A stretch of DNA of 64,000 nucleotides, taken from Pseudomonas sp. BSw22131 (GTDB lineage Bacteria > Pseudomonadota > Gammaproteobacteria > Pseudomonadales > Pseudomonadaceae). The stretch spans positions 620,001 through 684,000 of the forward strand of contig NZ_CP113949.1 in assembly GCF_026810445.1 (NCBI RefSeq), read 5' to 3'. The notes beneath the pieces were generated by a model. It ran no database searches. It was not told the DNA's origin and saw only the letters and a list, made by a program, of their open reading frames with translations. Shown here piece after piece: positions 36,555-44,477 of the stretch. The translations under genes and the position numbers were made by a program. The first letter of the stretch is position 1; every line of letters starts with the position of its first letter.

Positions 36555-37396
36555 GCGTCCCCCTTGACCTGTGCGTCAGGTTGTTTGCAGATACGGTCGA
36601 GCATGATTGCCAGCAATACGATCGCAAGGCCTGCTTCAAAGCCCAGGGCGATATCAGCAGTGTTCAGTGCGTTGACCACGGGTTTGCCCAGGCCGTCGGC
36701 GCCGACCAGTGCTGCGATCACGACCATCGACAACGACAACATGATGCATTGGGTGATGCCGGCGGCGATGCTCGGCATGGCGTGGGGCAGTTCGATGCGT
36801 GAGAGCAACTGACGACGCGAGCAGCCGAATGCTTTGCCGGCGTCGAGTAATTCTTGGGGCACGTCGCGGATGCCCAGGTAGGTCAGGCGAATGGGTGCAG
36901 CAATCGCAAACACGACTGTCGAAATCAGACCCGGTACTACGCCCAGACCAAAGAGGGTCAGGGTCGGAATCAGGTAAACGAAAGTAGGAACGGTCTGCAT
37001 CAGGTCGAGAACCGGACGCATGATTGTGTAGAACATCGGCTTGTGCGCGGCAATGATGCCCAGCGGTACGCCGATCACCACGCACACCGCGGTGGCGAAC
37101 AGCACCTGCGCCAGCGTTTCCATGGTCTCCACCCAGTAGCCCAGGTTCAGGATCAGCAGGAAGGAGGCGATGACGAACACCGTCAAGCCCCATTTGCGCT
37201 GGATAAAGTGAGCGAGCAGAGCGATCAGGCCGATCAATACAAAGGGGTTGAACCACGTCAAGCCGAAGGTCAGGCCATGAATCATGGTTTCCAGCGACAA
37301 CGCGATTGCGTCGAAGGTGCTGGCGCCATGTTGGGTCAGCCATTCGACGAAGGCCGCGATGTACTGGCCCAAGGGGATTTTGTGATCAGTCAGCAT
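36551..37396 (-). CDS. choW: Choline ABC transporter permease ChoW (CbcW)
   Basis: A 281-aa permease with about six membrane helices (LIGLIALLAHFIQRKWGLTVFVIASFLLIL, VLFATAVCVVIGVPLGIIAAH, VVPGLISTVVFAIAAPIRLTYLGIRDV) and the EAA-type loop DAGKAFGCSRRQLLSRIELPHAMPSIAAGITQ that contacts the ATPase. It forms the inner-membrane channel of the choline importer. I take ATG 37396 (MLTDHKIPLGQYIAAF) as the start, matching family N-termini; an ATG six codons upstream at 37414 is possible and neither has a strong ribosome-binding site. It lies between choX (68 bp upstream) and choV. Confidence 0.93.
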   Translation of the reverse strand: MLTDHKIPLGQYIAAFVEWLTQHGASTFDAIALSLETMIHGLTFGLTWFNPFVLIGLIALLAHFIQRKWGLTVFVIASFLLILNLGYWVETMETLAQVLFATAVCVVIGVPLGIIAAHKPMFYTIMRPVLDLMQTVPTFVYLIPTLTLFGLGVVPGLISTVVFAIAAPIRLTYLGIRDVPQELLDAGKAFGCSRRQLLSRIELPHAMPSIAAGITQCIMLSLSMVVIAALVGADGLGKPVVNALNTADIALGFEAGLAIVLLAIMLDRICKQPDAQVKGDA

Positions 37397-37464
37397 GGTA
37401 TCGATTGTCCGCATACGGTAGGAAATTCAGGACAACAGGCGGGCGAACCCGCCTGCGTGTCGGC

Positions 37465-38412
37465 TTACTTCGTCAGCTGGGCTTTGGCGGCCTCCAGGCC
37501 TGGTTTACCGTCCACGGTGGTCACGCCAGCCAGCCAGGTGTCGAGCACTTGCGGGTTGCTCTTGATCCAGGCTTTGGCGGCGGCGTCGGGCTTCATCTTG
37601 TCATCCAGCACGTTGCCCATCAGCGAGCTTTCCATTGGCAGGGTGAATGCCAGATTTTTCAGCAGTTGGCCGACGTTGCTGCACTCTTGGGTGTAGCCCT
37701 TGCGGGTGTTGGTGTAGATGGTGGCCTGACCGAAATTGGGGCCGAAATAGTCATCGCCGCCAGTCAGGTATTTGAGTTTGAAACGGGTGTTCATCGGGTG
37801 CGGTTCCCAGCCCAGGAACACCACATCGGTGTTGCGCCGTGCTGCGCGATCAACCTGCGAGAGCATGCCGGCTTCGCTTGATTCGACAACCTTGAAGCCT
37901 GCGTCTTTCAAGCCAAAGGCGTTCTTGTCGATCATGCTTTGAATCAGGCGGTTGCCGTCGTTGCCTGGCTCGATGCCGTAGATTTTGCCGTCGAGTTCTT
38001 TCTTGAATTTGACGATGTCGGCGAAGTCATGGAGGCCTTTGTCGTATAGCGCCTGAGGCACGGCCAGGGTGTACTTGGCGTTCTCAAGGTTGGCGCGAAC
38101 GGTTTCGACAGTGCCAGCGTCACGGTAGGCCTTGATGTCGTTTTCCATGGTCGGCATCCAGTTGCCGAGGAAGACGTCCATGTTCTTGCCGTCGGCCAGC
38201 GACTTGTAGGTCACGGGCACGGAGATCATGGTGGTTTTGGTTTTGTAGCCCAGGGACTGAAGGACTGCGCTGGTGACGGCGGTGGTGACTGTGATGTCGG
38301 TCCAGCCTACATCGGAAAAATTAACCGTCGCGCATTGGGCGGGTTCTGCCGCTTGAGCCAGCAACGGCAAACTCATCACAACGCCCAGCAACAACTTTTG
38401 TGAACCTTTCAT
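37465..38412 (-). CDS. choX: Choline-binding periplasmic protein ChoX (CbcX)
   Basis: A 315-aa protein with a signal peptide (MKGSQKLLLGVVMSLPLLAQA, cleavage after QAA) and a type-F OpuAC-like binding fold: CATVNFSDVGWTDITVTTAVTSAVLQ, VFLGNWMPTMENDIKAY, YGIEPGNDGNRLIQSMIDK and VVFLGWEPHPMNTRFKLKYL. The conserved Trp, Tyr and Asp residues in these stretches form the aromatic box that binds the trimethylammonium group of choline. ATG 38412 has AAGGAG seven bases upstream. It is the first gene of choX-choW-choV. Confidence 0.95.
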   Translation of the reverse strand: MKGSQKLLLGVVMSLPLLAQAAEPAQCATVNFSDVGWTDITVTTAVTSAVLQSLGYKTKTTMISVPVTYKSLADGKNMDVFLGNWMPTMENDIKAYRDAGTVETVRANLENAKYTLAVPQALYDKGLHDFADIVKFKKELDGKIYGIEPGNDGNRLIQSMIDKNAFGLKDAGFKVVESSEAGMLSQVDRAARRNTDVVFLGWEPHPMNTRFKLKYLTGGDDYFGPNFGQATIYTNTRKGYTQECSNVGQLLKNLAFTLPMESSLMGNVLDDKMKPDAAAKAWIKSNPQVLDTWLAGVTTVDGKPGLEAAKAQLTK

Positions 38413-38897
38413 GGTTGGACTCCTTAGGTGTTTTTTTGGGTATCCGCTGCTCATTGTCAGCCAGGCAGATGCCTTTTTTGGTGTTGGCGAGTCAAGTTGC
38501 GCAACGCTCTATCACTGCGTGTGGCGATCGAGTCGGGACTGATCATGTAACAGGGGAAAACAAACGCCTACAGGGCGCGTCGTAACCAGTACATAGAGGG
38601 TCGCATCCAGTATCAGTGACGTCGTTTACAGATTTTTCAGCGCCTTCTGAAGCTATTTTCAGGCGCTGACGAAGCGAAAAGCGCCGCAAACCTTCATAAA
38701 GCCGCAAGCTGAGTGGATTGCGCAGGCTCGCTCGCCTAAGCGACGTTCGTGGGCATGGGTACGTCGGTGTGAGACGCCGTCCCCCGAGGTAAAAGACTGA
38801 TGATGCCGCTGTCTCGACGGCTAGCAGCTTGAGCGTAGCAGCTCCGTCACCGGCCGTTTTGCGCGCCGGAAGTCCTGCCTTCGGAGGTTTGCGGTTC
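38413..38897. other. Divergent region between choX and sdaA with a possible structured sdaA leader
   Basis: This 485-bp region must hold the choX and sdaA promoters. A hairpin lies at 38638-38668 (CAGCGC ... GCGCTG, with inner CTGAA/TTCAG). A second pairing, GCCGTC with GACGGC, spans about 38779-38823. The sdaA ribosome-binding site is GGAGG at 38883-38887. I looked for a glycine riboswitch and did not find its conserved core. No gene was recognised. Confidence 0.4.
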
Positions 38898-40274
38898 ATG
38901 GCTATCAGTGTGTTCGACCTGTTCAAAGTCGGTATCGGACCTTCCAGTTCACACACCGTCGGCCCCATGCGCGCCGCCGCGTTATTCGTCCAGTGTTTGA
39001 ACGAACGCGAGCACTTGGAGCAGGTAACACGCCTGGAAGTTCGTTTGTACGGCTCACTCTCGGCCACCGGGATCGGTCACGGCAGCGATAACGCCGTGAT
39101 TATGGGGCTGATGGGCGAATGGCCGGATGCAATTGATCCATCTGTGATCGGCCTGCGTATCGCTGAGCTGAAAGAAACCGACCTGTTGAAACTGAACGGT
39201 GAGCGTTCGATCCCGTTTGTGTGGCAGCGGGACATGCAGTTGATCGACGAGAACCTGCCGTTTCACCCCAATGCCATGACGCTGATTGCTCACCATGCAG
39301 GCGGCGAATTCCACCGCGACACTTATTACTCGGTCGGCGGCGGTTTCGTCGTTGATCAGGCTCAAGCCGCCAGCGGTATGCGGGACATGGACAGCACCGT
39401 TTTGCCATACGATTTTTCCAGCGCCGACGAGTTGTTAATGCTGTGTAAAAAGAATGGCCTGCGGGTTTCCGAATTGATGATGGCCAACGAGAAGGTCTGG
39501 CGCAGCGAAGAGGAAATCCGTGCAAGCCTGATGACGTTGTGGCGTGCGATGCAGGACTGCGTTGAGCAGGGCCTGAAGCATGAGGGGATCTTGCCGGGCG
39601 GCTTGAATGTCCGTCGTCGGGCGGCACGTTTGCATCGCAGTTTGCAGGAGTTGGGCAAGCCCAATGTGATTGGCTCCACCTTGAGCGCCATGGAGTGGGT
39701 CAACCTGTTTGCCTTGGCGGTCAACGAAGAAAACGCAGCAGGCGGACGCATGGTGACCGCACCCACCAATGGCGCTGCCGGGATCATTCCCGCGGTGCTG
39801 CACTACTTCGTGAAATTCAGCGATGAGGTGAGCGAGGCCAACGTCGTGGATTACTTGCTGGCAGCGGCTGCCATCGGCATTTTATGCAAGAAAAACGCAT
39901 CGATTTCAGGCGCTGAAGTGGGCTGCCAGGGTGAGGTGGGCTCGGCGTGTGCCATGGCGGCGGCAGGGCTGGCGGACATTCTGGGTGCCACGCCCGAACA
40001 GCTATGCAATGCCGCGGAAATAGGGCTTGAACATAACCTTGGCCTGACCTGCGATCCGGTGGGCGGGCTGGTCCAGGTGCCTTGCATTGAGCGCAACGCC
40101 ATCGCCGCCGTGAAAGCGATCAACGCTGCGCAGATGGCGCTGCGTGGCGACGGCAAACACTTTATCTCCCTGGACCGGGTCATCCGTACCATGCGCGACA
40201 CCGGCGCCGACATGCACGACAAGTACAAAGAGACTTCGCGGGGTGGGTTGGCGGTCAGCGCGGTTGAGTGCTGA
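38898..40274 (+). CDS. sdaA: L-serine ammonia-lyase (iron-sulfur type)
   Basis: A 458-aa single-chain L-serine dehydratase. The N-terminal beta domain starts [27 protein letters not shown]; the C-terminal alpha domain carries [31 protein letters not shown] and [16 protein letters not shown], whose cysteines hold the [4Fe-4S] cluster. It deaminates serine to pyruvate. Its place beside the choline genes and gbdR fits the end of the choline-betaine-glycine-serine-pyruvate route, as in P. aeruginosa where the same neighbour is named sdaB. GGAGG lies ten bases before ATG 38898. Confidence 0.93.
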   Translation: MAISVFDLFKVGIGPSSSHTVGPMRAAALFVQCLNEREHLEQVTRLEVRLYGSLSATGIGHGSDNAVIMGLMGEWPDAIDPSVIGLRIAELKETDLLKLNGERSIPFVWQRDMQLIDENLPFHPNAMTLIAHHAGGEFHRDTYYSVGGGFVVDQAQAASGMRDMDSTVLPYDFSSADELLMLCKKNGLRVSELMMANEKVWRSEEEIRASLMTLWRAMQDCVEQGLKHEGILPGGLNVRRRAARLHRSLQELGKPNVIGSTLSAMEWVNLFALAVNEENAAGGRMVTAPTNGAAGIIPAVLHYFVKFSDEVSEANVVDYLLAAAAIGILCKKNASISGAEVGCQGEVGSACAMAAAGLADILGATPEQLCNAAEIGLEHNLGLTCDPVGGLVQVPCIERNAIAAVKAINAAQMALRGDGKHFISLDRVIRTMRDTGADMHDKYKETSRGGLAVSAVEC

Positions 40275-40335
40275 AGACGGCTCACCTGCTTCTGCCGAAG
40301 GCGGTTGATGCGGTGTCAATGTTTCTGCCGAAGGC

Positions 40336-40466
40336 GTAGGAGGCTGGCTTGCCAACGATCTGGCACGTAGTGGCAGTAAAACCTGTGCTCACGATCCACC
40401 TGATATCCCTCACCGCCTGATTTCAGGACTGCTGCGCAGCCTATCGTCGGCAAGCCAGGCTCCTAC
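40336..40466. repeat. REP-like inverted repeat (type C, GGCTGGCTTGCCAACGAT)
   Basis: Arms 40336-40359 (GTAGGAGGCTGGCTTGCC...) and 40443-40466 (...GGCAAGCCAGGCTCCTAC) pair with few mismatches around a longer, ~83-bp spacer. It lies just downstream of sdaA. The rest of the 634-bp sdaA-gbdR gap holds a short perfect hairpin (ATATGGCGCAACGCCATAT near 40562-40580) and the gbdR promoter region; no gene was recognised there. Confidence 0.8.
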
Positions 40467-40782
40467 GGCCACCGGCCAGAATCAAAGGCTATGCCTTGCC
40501 TGCTCGCTTTTCGAACACGTTATCTATTTGCCGCAACTTTTTAGCGCGCGACATCCCGAAATATGGCGCAACGCCATATAAATCGGGCCTCACACCGCCC
40601 ACCGCTGGTCTCCCTGTGCGTGGGGTGACACGCTGTTTCTGCGCCACATTCCTGCCTATACAAAGTGCTACCGAATTGCTCATCCCTCCCGCCAGTCGCG
40701 GTGCGTGGCGCACATAAAGTCGCTAATCGAATGGTCGTGTCGCGACCGCCTAGACGCATCGCGACGTCGCAATCAGGGTTTA

Positions 40783-40798
40783 TTGAATGCTCATTCAA
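40783..40798. promoter_or_regulatory. Perfect 16-bp palindrome upstream of the gbdR promoter
   Basis: TTGAATGCTCATTCAA is a perfect dyad ending 9 bp before the sigma-54 -24 element of gbdR. Its half-site (TTGAATG) resembles TetR-family operators, including the BetI-like TTGAACG. The binding protein is unknown. Confidence 0.5.
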
Positions 40799-40807
40799 CT
40801 TTAGGCA

Positions 40808-40823
40808 TGGCATTTGCGTTGCA
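40808..40823 (+). promoter_or_regulatory. Sigma-54 (-24/-12) promoter of gbdR
   Basis: TGGCAT-N5-TTGCA has the invariant GG (40809-40810) and GC (40821-40822) with exactly ten bases between, differing from the TGGCAC-N5-TTGCA consensus at one base. Transcription would start near 40834, about 75 bp before the gbdR ATG. Sigma-54 control by NtrC/CbrB-type activators agrees with nitrogen/carbon control of betaine use in Pseudomonas. Confidence 0.75.
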
Positions 40824-40908
40824 ATGACAAAGCTCTCCACTCGAATGAGAGCAAACAACAAGAGCCTCGTGTGGGGCCATCAACCGCTTTTCGAGAGGAG
40901 ATACCGTG

Positions 40909-42012
40909 ATGACTTCGTTCAACTCCGGGGCTCAACCCCAGAACCGTACGCCGCAATCCATCGGCTTTTTGCTGTTGGATAATTTCACGCTGATATCCCT
41001 CGCGTCGGCGGTTGAGCCACTGCGCATGGCTAACCAGCTGTCGGGCCGTGAGCTGTACCGCTGGACCACACTGAGTGTCGATGGCGGGCAGGTCTGGGCC
41101 AGCGACGGTCTGCAAATCACGCCTGATGCTGCCATGCACAAGGCTCCGGTGCTGGACACCGTTATCGTCTGTGGCGGTGTCGGCATTCAACGCACCGTTA
41201 CCCGCGAACACGTCAGCTGGCTGCAAAGCCAAGCGCGTCAGTCGCGTCGCTTGGGCGCGGTGTGTACTGGCAGTTGGGCGCTGGCCTGCGCCGGTTTGCT
41301 CGATGGTTTCGATTGCAGCGTGCATTGGGAGTGTCTGGCCGCGATGCAGGAAGCATTCCCCCGCGTAGCCATGAGCACGCGCCTCTTCACCCTCGACCGT
41401 AACCGTTTCACCAGCTCCGGCGGCACGGCGCCTCTGGACATGATGTTGCACCTGATCAGCCGCGATCACGGACGCGAACTGTCTGCTGCCATCTCGGAAA
41501 TGTTCGTCTACGAGCGTATCCGCAATGAGCAGGATCACCAGCGTGTGCCGCTCAAACACATGCTCGGCACCAACCAGCCCAAGCTTCAGGAAATCGTGGC
41601 GCTGATGGAGGCCAACCTCGAAGAGCCGATTGATCTGGATGAGCTGGCCGTCTACGTCGCGGTCTCCCGGCGTCAGCTGGAGCGGCTGTTTCAGAAATAC
41701 CTGCACTGCTCGCCGTCGCGCTACTACCTCAAGCTGCGTCTTATTCGCGCGCGTCAGTTGCTCAAGCAGACGCCGATGTCGATTATCGAAGTCGCTTCGG
41801 TTTGCGGCTTTGTTTCCACCCCGCACTTCTCCAAGTGCTATCGGGAATATTTCGGCATTCCGCCACGCGATGAGCGCGTCGGGTCCAACACGGCGCAACA
41901 AGTGGCGATGATGCCGATTCCACAGGCGTTGGTCTTGGCGCCGTTGTCTGGGCCGCTGTCCGCGCTCAGCCAAGCTCGTAATGAATCGACGTTTGCGAGT
42001 GTGCGGTTGTAG
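40909..42012 (+). CDS. gbdR: GbdR, AraC/GlxA-family activator of betaine catabolism
   Basis: A 367-aa regulator. The N-terminal ~190 residues form a DJ-1/PfpI-like (GATase1) domain (SIGFLLLDNFTLISLASAVEPLRMAN, VIVCGGVGIQ, LGAVCTGSWALACAGLLDG). The C-terminal two helix-turn-helix motifs are AraC type (IDLDELAVYVAVSRRQLERLFQKYLHCSPSRYYLKLRLIRARQLL and MSIIEVASVCGFVSTPHFSKCYREYFGIPP). In P. aeruginosa GbdR senses betaine and dimethylglycine and activates genes for betaine uptake and breakdown. ATG 40909 is eight bases after AGGAG; GTG 40906 is an alternative. Confidence 0.93.
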   Translation: MTSFNSGAQPQNRTPQSIGFLLLDNFTLISLASAVEPLRMANQLSGRELYRWTTLSVDGGQVWASDGLQITPDAAMHKAPVLDTVIVCGGVGIQRTVTREHVSWLQSQARQSRRLGAVCTGSWALACAGLLDGFDCSVHWECLAAMQEAFPRVAMSTRLFTLDRNRFTSSGGTAPLDMMLHLISRDHGRELSAAISEMFVYERIRNEQDHQRVPLKHMLGTNQPKLQEIVALMEANLEEPIDLDELAVYVAVSRRQLERLFQKYLHCSPSRYYLKLRLIRARQLLKQTPMSIIEVASVCGFVSTPHFSKCYREYFGIPPRDERVGSNTAQQVAMMPIPQALVLAPLSGPLSALSQARNESTFASVRL

Positions 42013-42021
42013 ATCGTTATT

Positions 42022-42111
42022 TGTAGGCGCGCGCTTGCCCGCGATAGGAGTCTGTCAGCGACAAAGCTGTTTGCTGACACACCGCAATCGCGTACAAGCG
42101 CGCTCCTACAG
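42022..42111. repeat. REP-type paired inverted repeat (type B)
   Basis: Arms 42022-42044 and 42087-42111 pair with a few mismatches around a ~42-bp spacer, in the 112-bp gap between the converging gbdR and the small gene at 42125, where it may serve as a shared terminator. Confidence 0.85.
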
Positions 42112-42124
42112 GCCGCACAATGGG

Positions 42125-42388
42125 TTACGCACTACGGCTCTGTTTGTAAGCTGCCAGAGCCGGCAACAACTGCTGGTCAATCGCCTGGCGCACGGCGGGT
42201 AGGATTGTCGCGCTGCCCATCAGCATCTTCTCGACCAACTGTCGTAGCGCCCGGGCGCGGTCGTCGTTCAGGCCGCAGACCGCATGTGCGCAGGCTTGTT
42301 CGGCGGTGGCGCCGGCTGGCATTTCAAAACCCAGTGATCTGAGTTGGCCGAGCAGGTCTTCCTGGTCAATCAGGTCCGCATGCATCAT
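42125..42388 (-). CDS. Small conserved protein of unknown function
   Basis: An 87-aa acidic, helical protein (MMHADLIDQEDLLGQLRSLGFEMPAGATAEQ ... RQLVEKMLMGSATILPAVRQAIDQQLLPAL). I do not recognise the family. It is soluble, with no signal peptide or membrane segment and a single Cys pair in the middle (EQACAHAVCGL). AAAGGAG eight bases upstream of ATG 42388 supports the start and that it is a real gene. It is convergent with gbdR and divergent from rlmJ. A similar small gene next to gbdR exists in other pseudomonads as far as I recall, but a link with betaine metabolism is only guilt by position. Confidence 0.65.
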   Translation of the reverse strand: MMHADLIDQEDLLGQLRSLGFEMPAGATAEQACAHAVCGLNDDRARALRQLVEKMLMGSATILPAVRQAIDQQLLPALAAYKQSRSA

Positions 42389-42431
42389 GACGCTCGCTCC
42401 TTTACTGGCTGTGCGCAAGGGAACTGCGCAA

Positions 42432-42477
42432 GGGACTGATTTATTTACGACGCCTCACCGTAAATCAATCTGTCCCC
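42432..42477. repeat. Small palindromic element (GGGACAGATTNATTTACG type)
   Basis: Arms 42432-42449 and 42459-42476 are complementary with two mismatches around a 9-bp loop. A related but less regular copy lies at 47533-47580. It is unlike the REP repeats and may be a miniature transposon remnant. The remaining 200 bp before rlmJ hold no recognisable gene. Confidence 0.65.
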
Positions 42478-42674
42478 GTTTCCAGTTCCGTTTCTACTGT
42501 TGATTCGATTCTCGTATCGCCCGTCGACCTCGGCAAGCGCTCTTGTCGCCAATGGCTGGCATGCCTATGAGCAGGTCGTTTTCGGTTAAGTAAGCACTGC
42601 CTTGCGCTCGCCTATCAAGCGGTCTGCCAAAGGCTGTCTGTTTTGCTAAACTCGGCAGCCTTCCAGGAGCTGCC

Positions 42675-43517
42675 ATGAATTACCGTCACGCCTTCCACGC
42701 CGGCAACCACGCCGACGTCTTCAAACATATCGTCCTGACTCGCATCCTCGCCCTGATGTCGCGCAAAGAGCAGCCGTTCGCCTACCTCGATACGCATGCG
42801 GGCATTGGTCTGTACGACCTGCAGGGCGATCAGGCCACGCGCACCGGGGAATGGATCGAAGGGGTCGGCCGTTTGTGGGACGCAACCGATGTGCCCGAGC
42901 TGGCGTCAGACTACATGGACGTCCTCAAGCATATGAACCGCAAGACCGGCGAGCTGCGTTATTACCCAGGCTCCCCGGAGTTGGCCCGCCGCTCCACCTG
43001 CGAGCGAGACCGGGTACTGCTTAACGAGAAGCACCCGGAAGACGGCGCGCTGCTCAAAGACAACATGAAATTTGACCGTCGGGTCGCTGTACATCTGGGC
43101 GAAGGCTGGCACGTTCCCCGGGCGCTGCTGCCGGTGCATGAAAAGCGCGCCGTCATGTTGATTGACCCGCCTTTCGAACAGCTTGACGAAATGAAGCGCT
43201 GTTCGATTGCGCTCAAAGAAGCCATCAGCCGCATGCGCCAGACCGTTGCGGCTATCTGGTACCCGATCAAGGATCAACGTTTGCTCAAGCGTTTCTATCA
43301 GGATCTGGCCGAAACCGGCGCGCCTAAACTGCTTCGCGTTGAGTTGCTGGTGCACCCGTTGGACACGCCGAACAGCCTCAACGGCTCAGGCTTGGCCATC
43401 GCCAACCCGCCGTGGGGCCTGGAAGAAGAGCTGCGCGAGTTGATGCCATGGCTGGCCAAGACGCTGGGCCAGACCCAGGGTGACTGGAAGATGGATTGGT
43501 TGATTGCCGAGTCCTGA
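42675..43517 (+). CDS. rlmJ: 23S rRNA (adenine-2030-N6)-methyltransferase RlmJ
   Basis: A 280-aa protein matching RlmJ: MNYRHAFHAGNHADVFKHIVL at the N-terminus, the SAM-binding YLDTHAGIGLYDL, and the catalytic DPPF at 164-167 (MLIDPPFEQLDE), the same position as in E. coli RlmJ. It methylates A2030 of 23S rRNA during ribosome assembly. CAGGAG lies six bases before ATG 42675. It is monocistronic, followed by repeats. Confidence 0.96.
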   Translation: MNYRHAFHAGNHADVFKHIVLTRILALMSRKEQPFAYLDTHAGIGLYDLQGDQATRTGEWIEGVGRLWDATDVPELASDYMDVLKHMNRKTGELRYYPGSPELARRSTCERDRVLLNEKHPEDGALLKDNMKFDRRVAVHLGEGWHVPRALLPVHEKRAVMLIDPPFEQLDEMKRCSIALKEAISRMRQTVAAIWYPIKDQRLLKRFYQDLAETGAPKLLRVELLVHPLDTPNSLNGSGLAIANPPWGLEEELRELMPWLAKTLGQTQGDWKMDWLIAES

Positions 43518-43544
43518 TAGGCCCTGACGGGGCGCGATTGCGTT

Positions 43545-43706
43545 GGCGGCGTGTCAGGAAGGCCGCTTCGAAGCCTTTGGCGCCTCGTCAGTTCCTACAG
43601 GTTTTGCGAAAACACCGATGATCCTGTAGGCGCTGACGAGCAGCGCGAGGCTGCGAAGCGATCCTGCTGGCACCGCTCCAGCGCGGGCAAGCGCGCTCCT
43701 ACAAAT
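43545..43706. repeat. Cluster of inverted repeats between rlmJ and msrA
   Basis: CTCGTCAGTTCCTACAGG (43584-43601) pairs with CCTGTAGGCGCTGACGAG (43623-43640) with small mismatches. A single type B REP half-arm follows at about 43682-43705. It fills the space between two converging genes and may act as a terminator for both. Confidence 0.75.
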
Positions 43707-43712
43707 GCGTCA

Positions 43713-44372
43713 TCAGCCTGCCAGGCTCGCCGGCATACAAACCCCAGTCCCGCCGATCCCGCAATAACCTTCAGGGTTTTTGGCCAGGTACTGCTGGTGA
43801 TAGGCCTCGGCGAAATACACCGTTGGCGCTTCGTCGATTTCTGTAGTGATTTCACCCATCCCCGCTTTGGTCAGCTCCGACTGGTAAACCGCTGCGCTCG
43901 CTTTGGCCGCGGCGAGTTGTTCGGGGTTGGTGGCGTAAATCACCGAACGATACTGAGTGCCGAGGTCGCCGCCCTGACGCATGCCTTGCGTCGGGTTGTG
44001 CAGCTCCCAGAACATCGACAGCAATTGGTTGTAACTCACCTTCTCGGGTTCATAGACGACCAGCACCACTTCGCTGTGGCCGGTCAGGCCCGAACACACC
44101 TCTTCGTAAGTCGGGTTAGGCGTGAAGCCGCCTGCGTAACCCACAACAGTGCTGACCACACCTTCCTTTTGCCAGAAACGCCGCTCGGCACCCCAGAAGC
44201 AACCGAGGCCGAAGATCGCAAAATCTACGTTAGTGACGAACGGGCCCAGCAGCGGACTGCCGTTGACGAAGTGCTGCTCCGGCAGTTGCATCGGCGTTTC
44301 GCGACCGGGCAGTGCTTGCTGGGCAGTAGGAAGAACGTTTTTGTGCACAAGAATTTCCGAGCGCAAAACCAT
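43713..44372 (-). CDS. msrA: Peptide methionine-S-sulfoxide reductase MsrA
   Basis: A 219-aa protein with the MsrA active site [11 protein letters not shown] (Cys58), [39 protein letters not shown] and a C-terminal GYCGIGGTG with a resolving Cys. It reduces methionine-S-sulfoxide in proteins and free, using thioredoxin. The N-terminal ~28 residues (to [15 protein letters not shown]) are the usual MsrA extension, with no signal peptide. It is transcribed in the same direction as dipA, as in P. aeruginosa, where the two are also neighbours. Confidence 0.96.
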   Translation of the reverse strand: MVLRSEILVHKNVLPTAQQALPGRETPMQLPEQHFVNGSPLLGPFVTNVDFAIFGLGCFWGAERRFWQKEGVVSTVVGYAGGFTPNPTYEEVCSGLTGHSEVVLVVYEPEKVSYNQLLSMFWELHNPTQGMRQGGDLGTQYRSVIYATNPEQLAAAKASAAVYQSELTKAGMGEITTEIDEAPTVYFAEAYHQQYLAKNPEGYCGIGGTGVCMPASLAG

Positions 44373-44477
44373 GGGGCAAATCCTCCAGAGGGCAGGACAA
44401 CCGACAGGTGTTGTCAGTAAGAGTCTGTATATGGGGTCAGAAAAATCAGCCGCAAGGGCGGAGAACGCGAAGATAAC

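Noticed and set aside
38700..38897. Glycine riboswitch before sdaA
   Set aside because: The conserved aptamer core sequences were not found in the leader.
40489..40713. A 74-codon open frame between sdaA and gbdR
   Set aside because: It has no ribosome-binding site or recognisable domain and overlaps a short hairpin in a region that looks regulatory.
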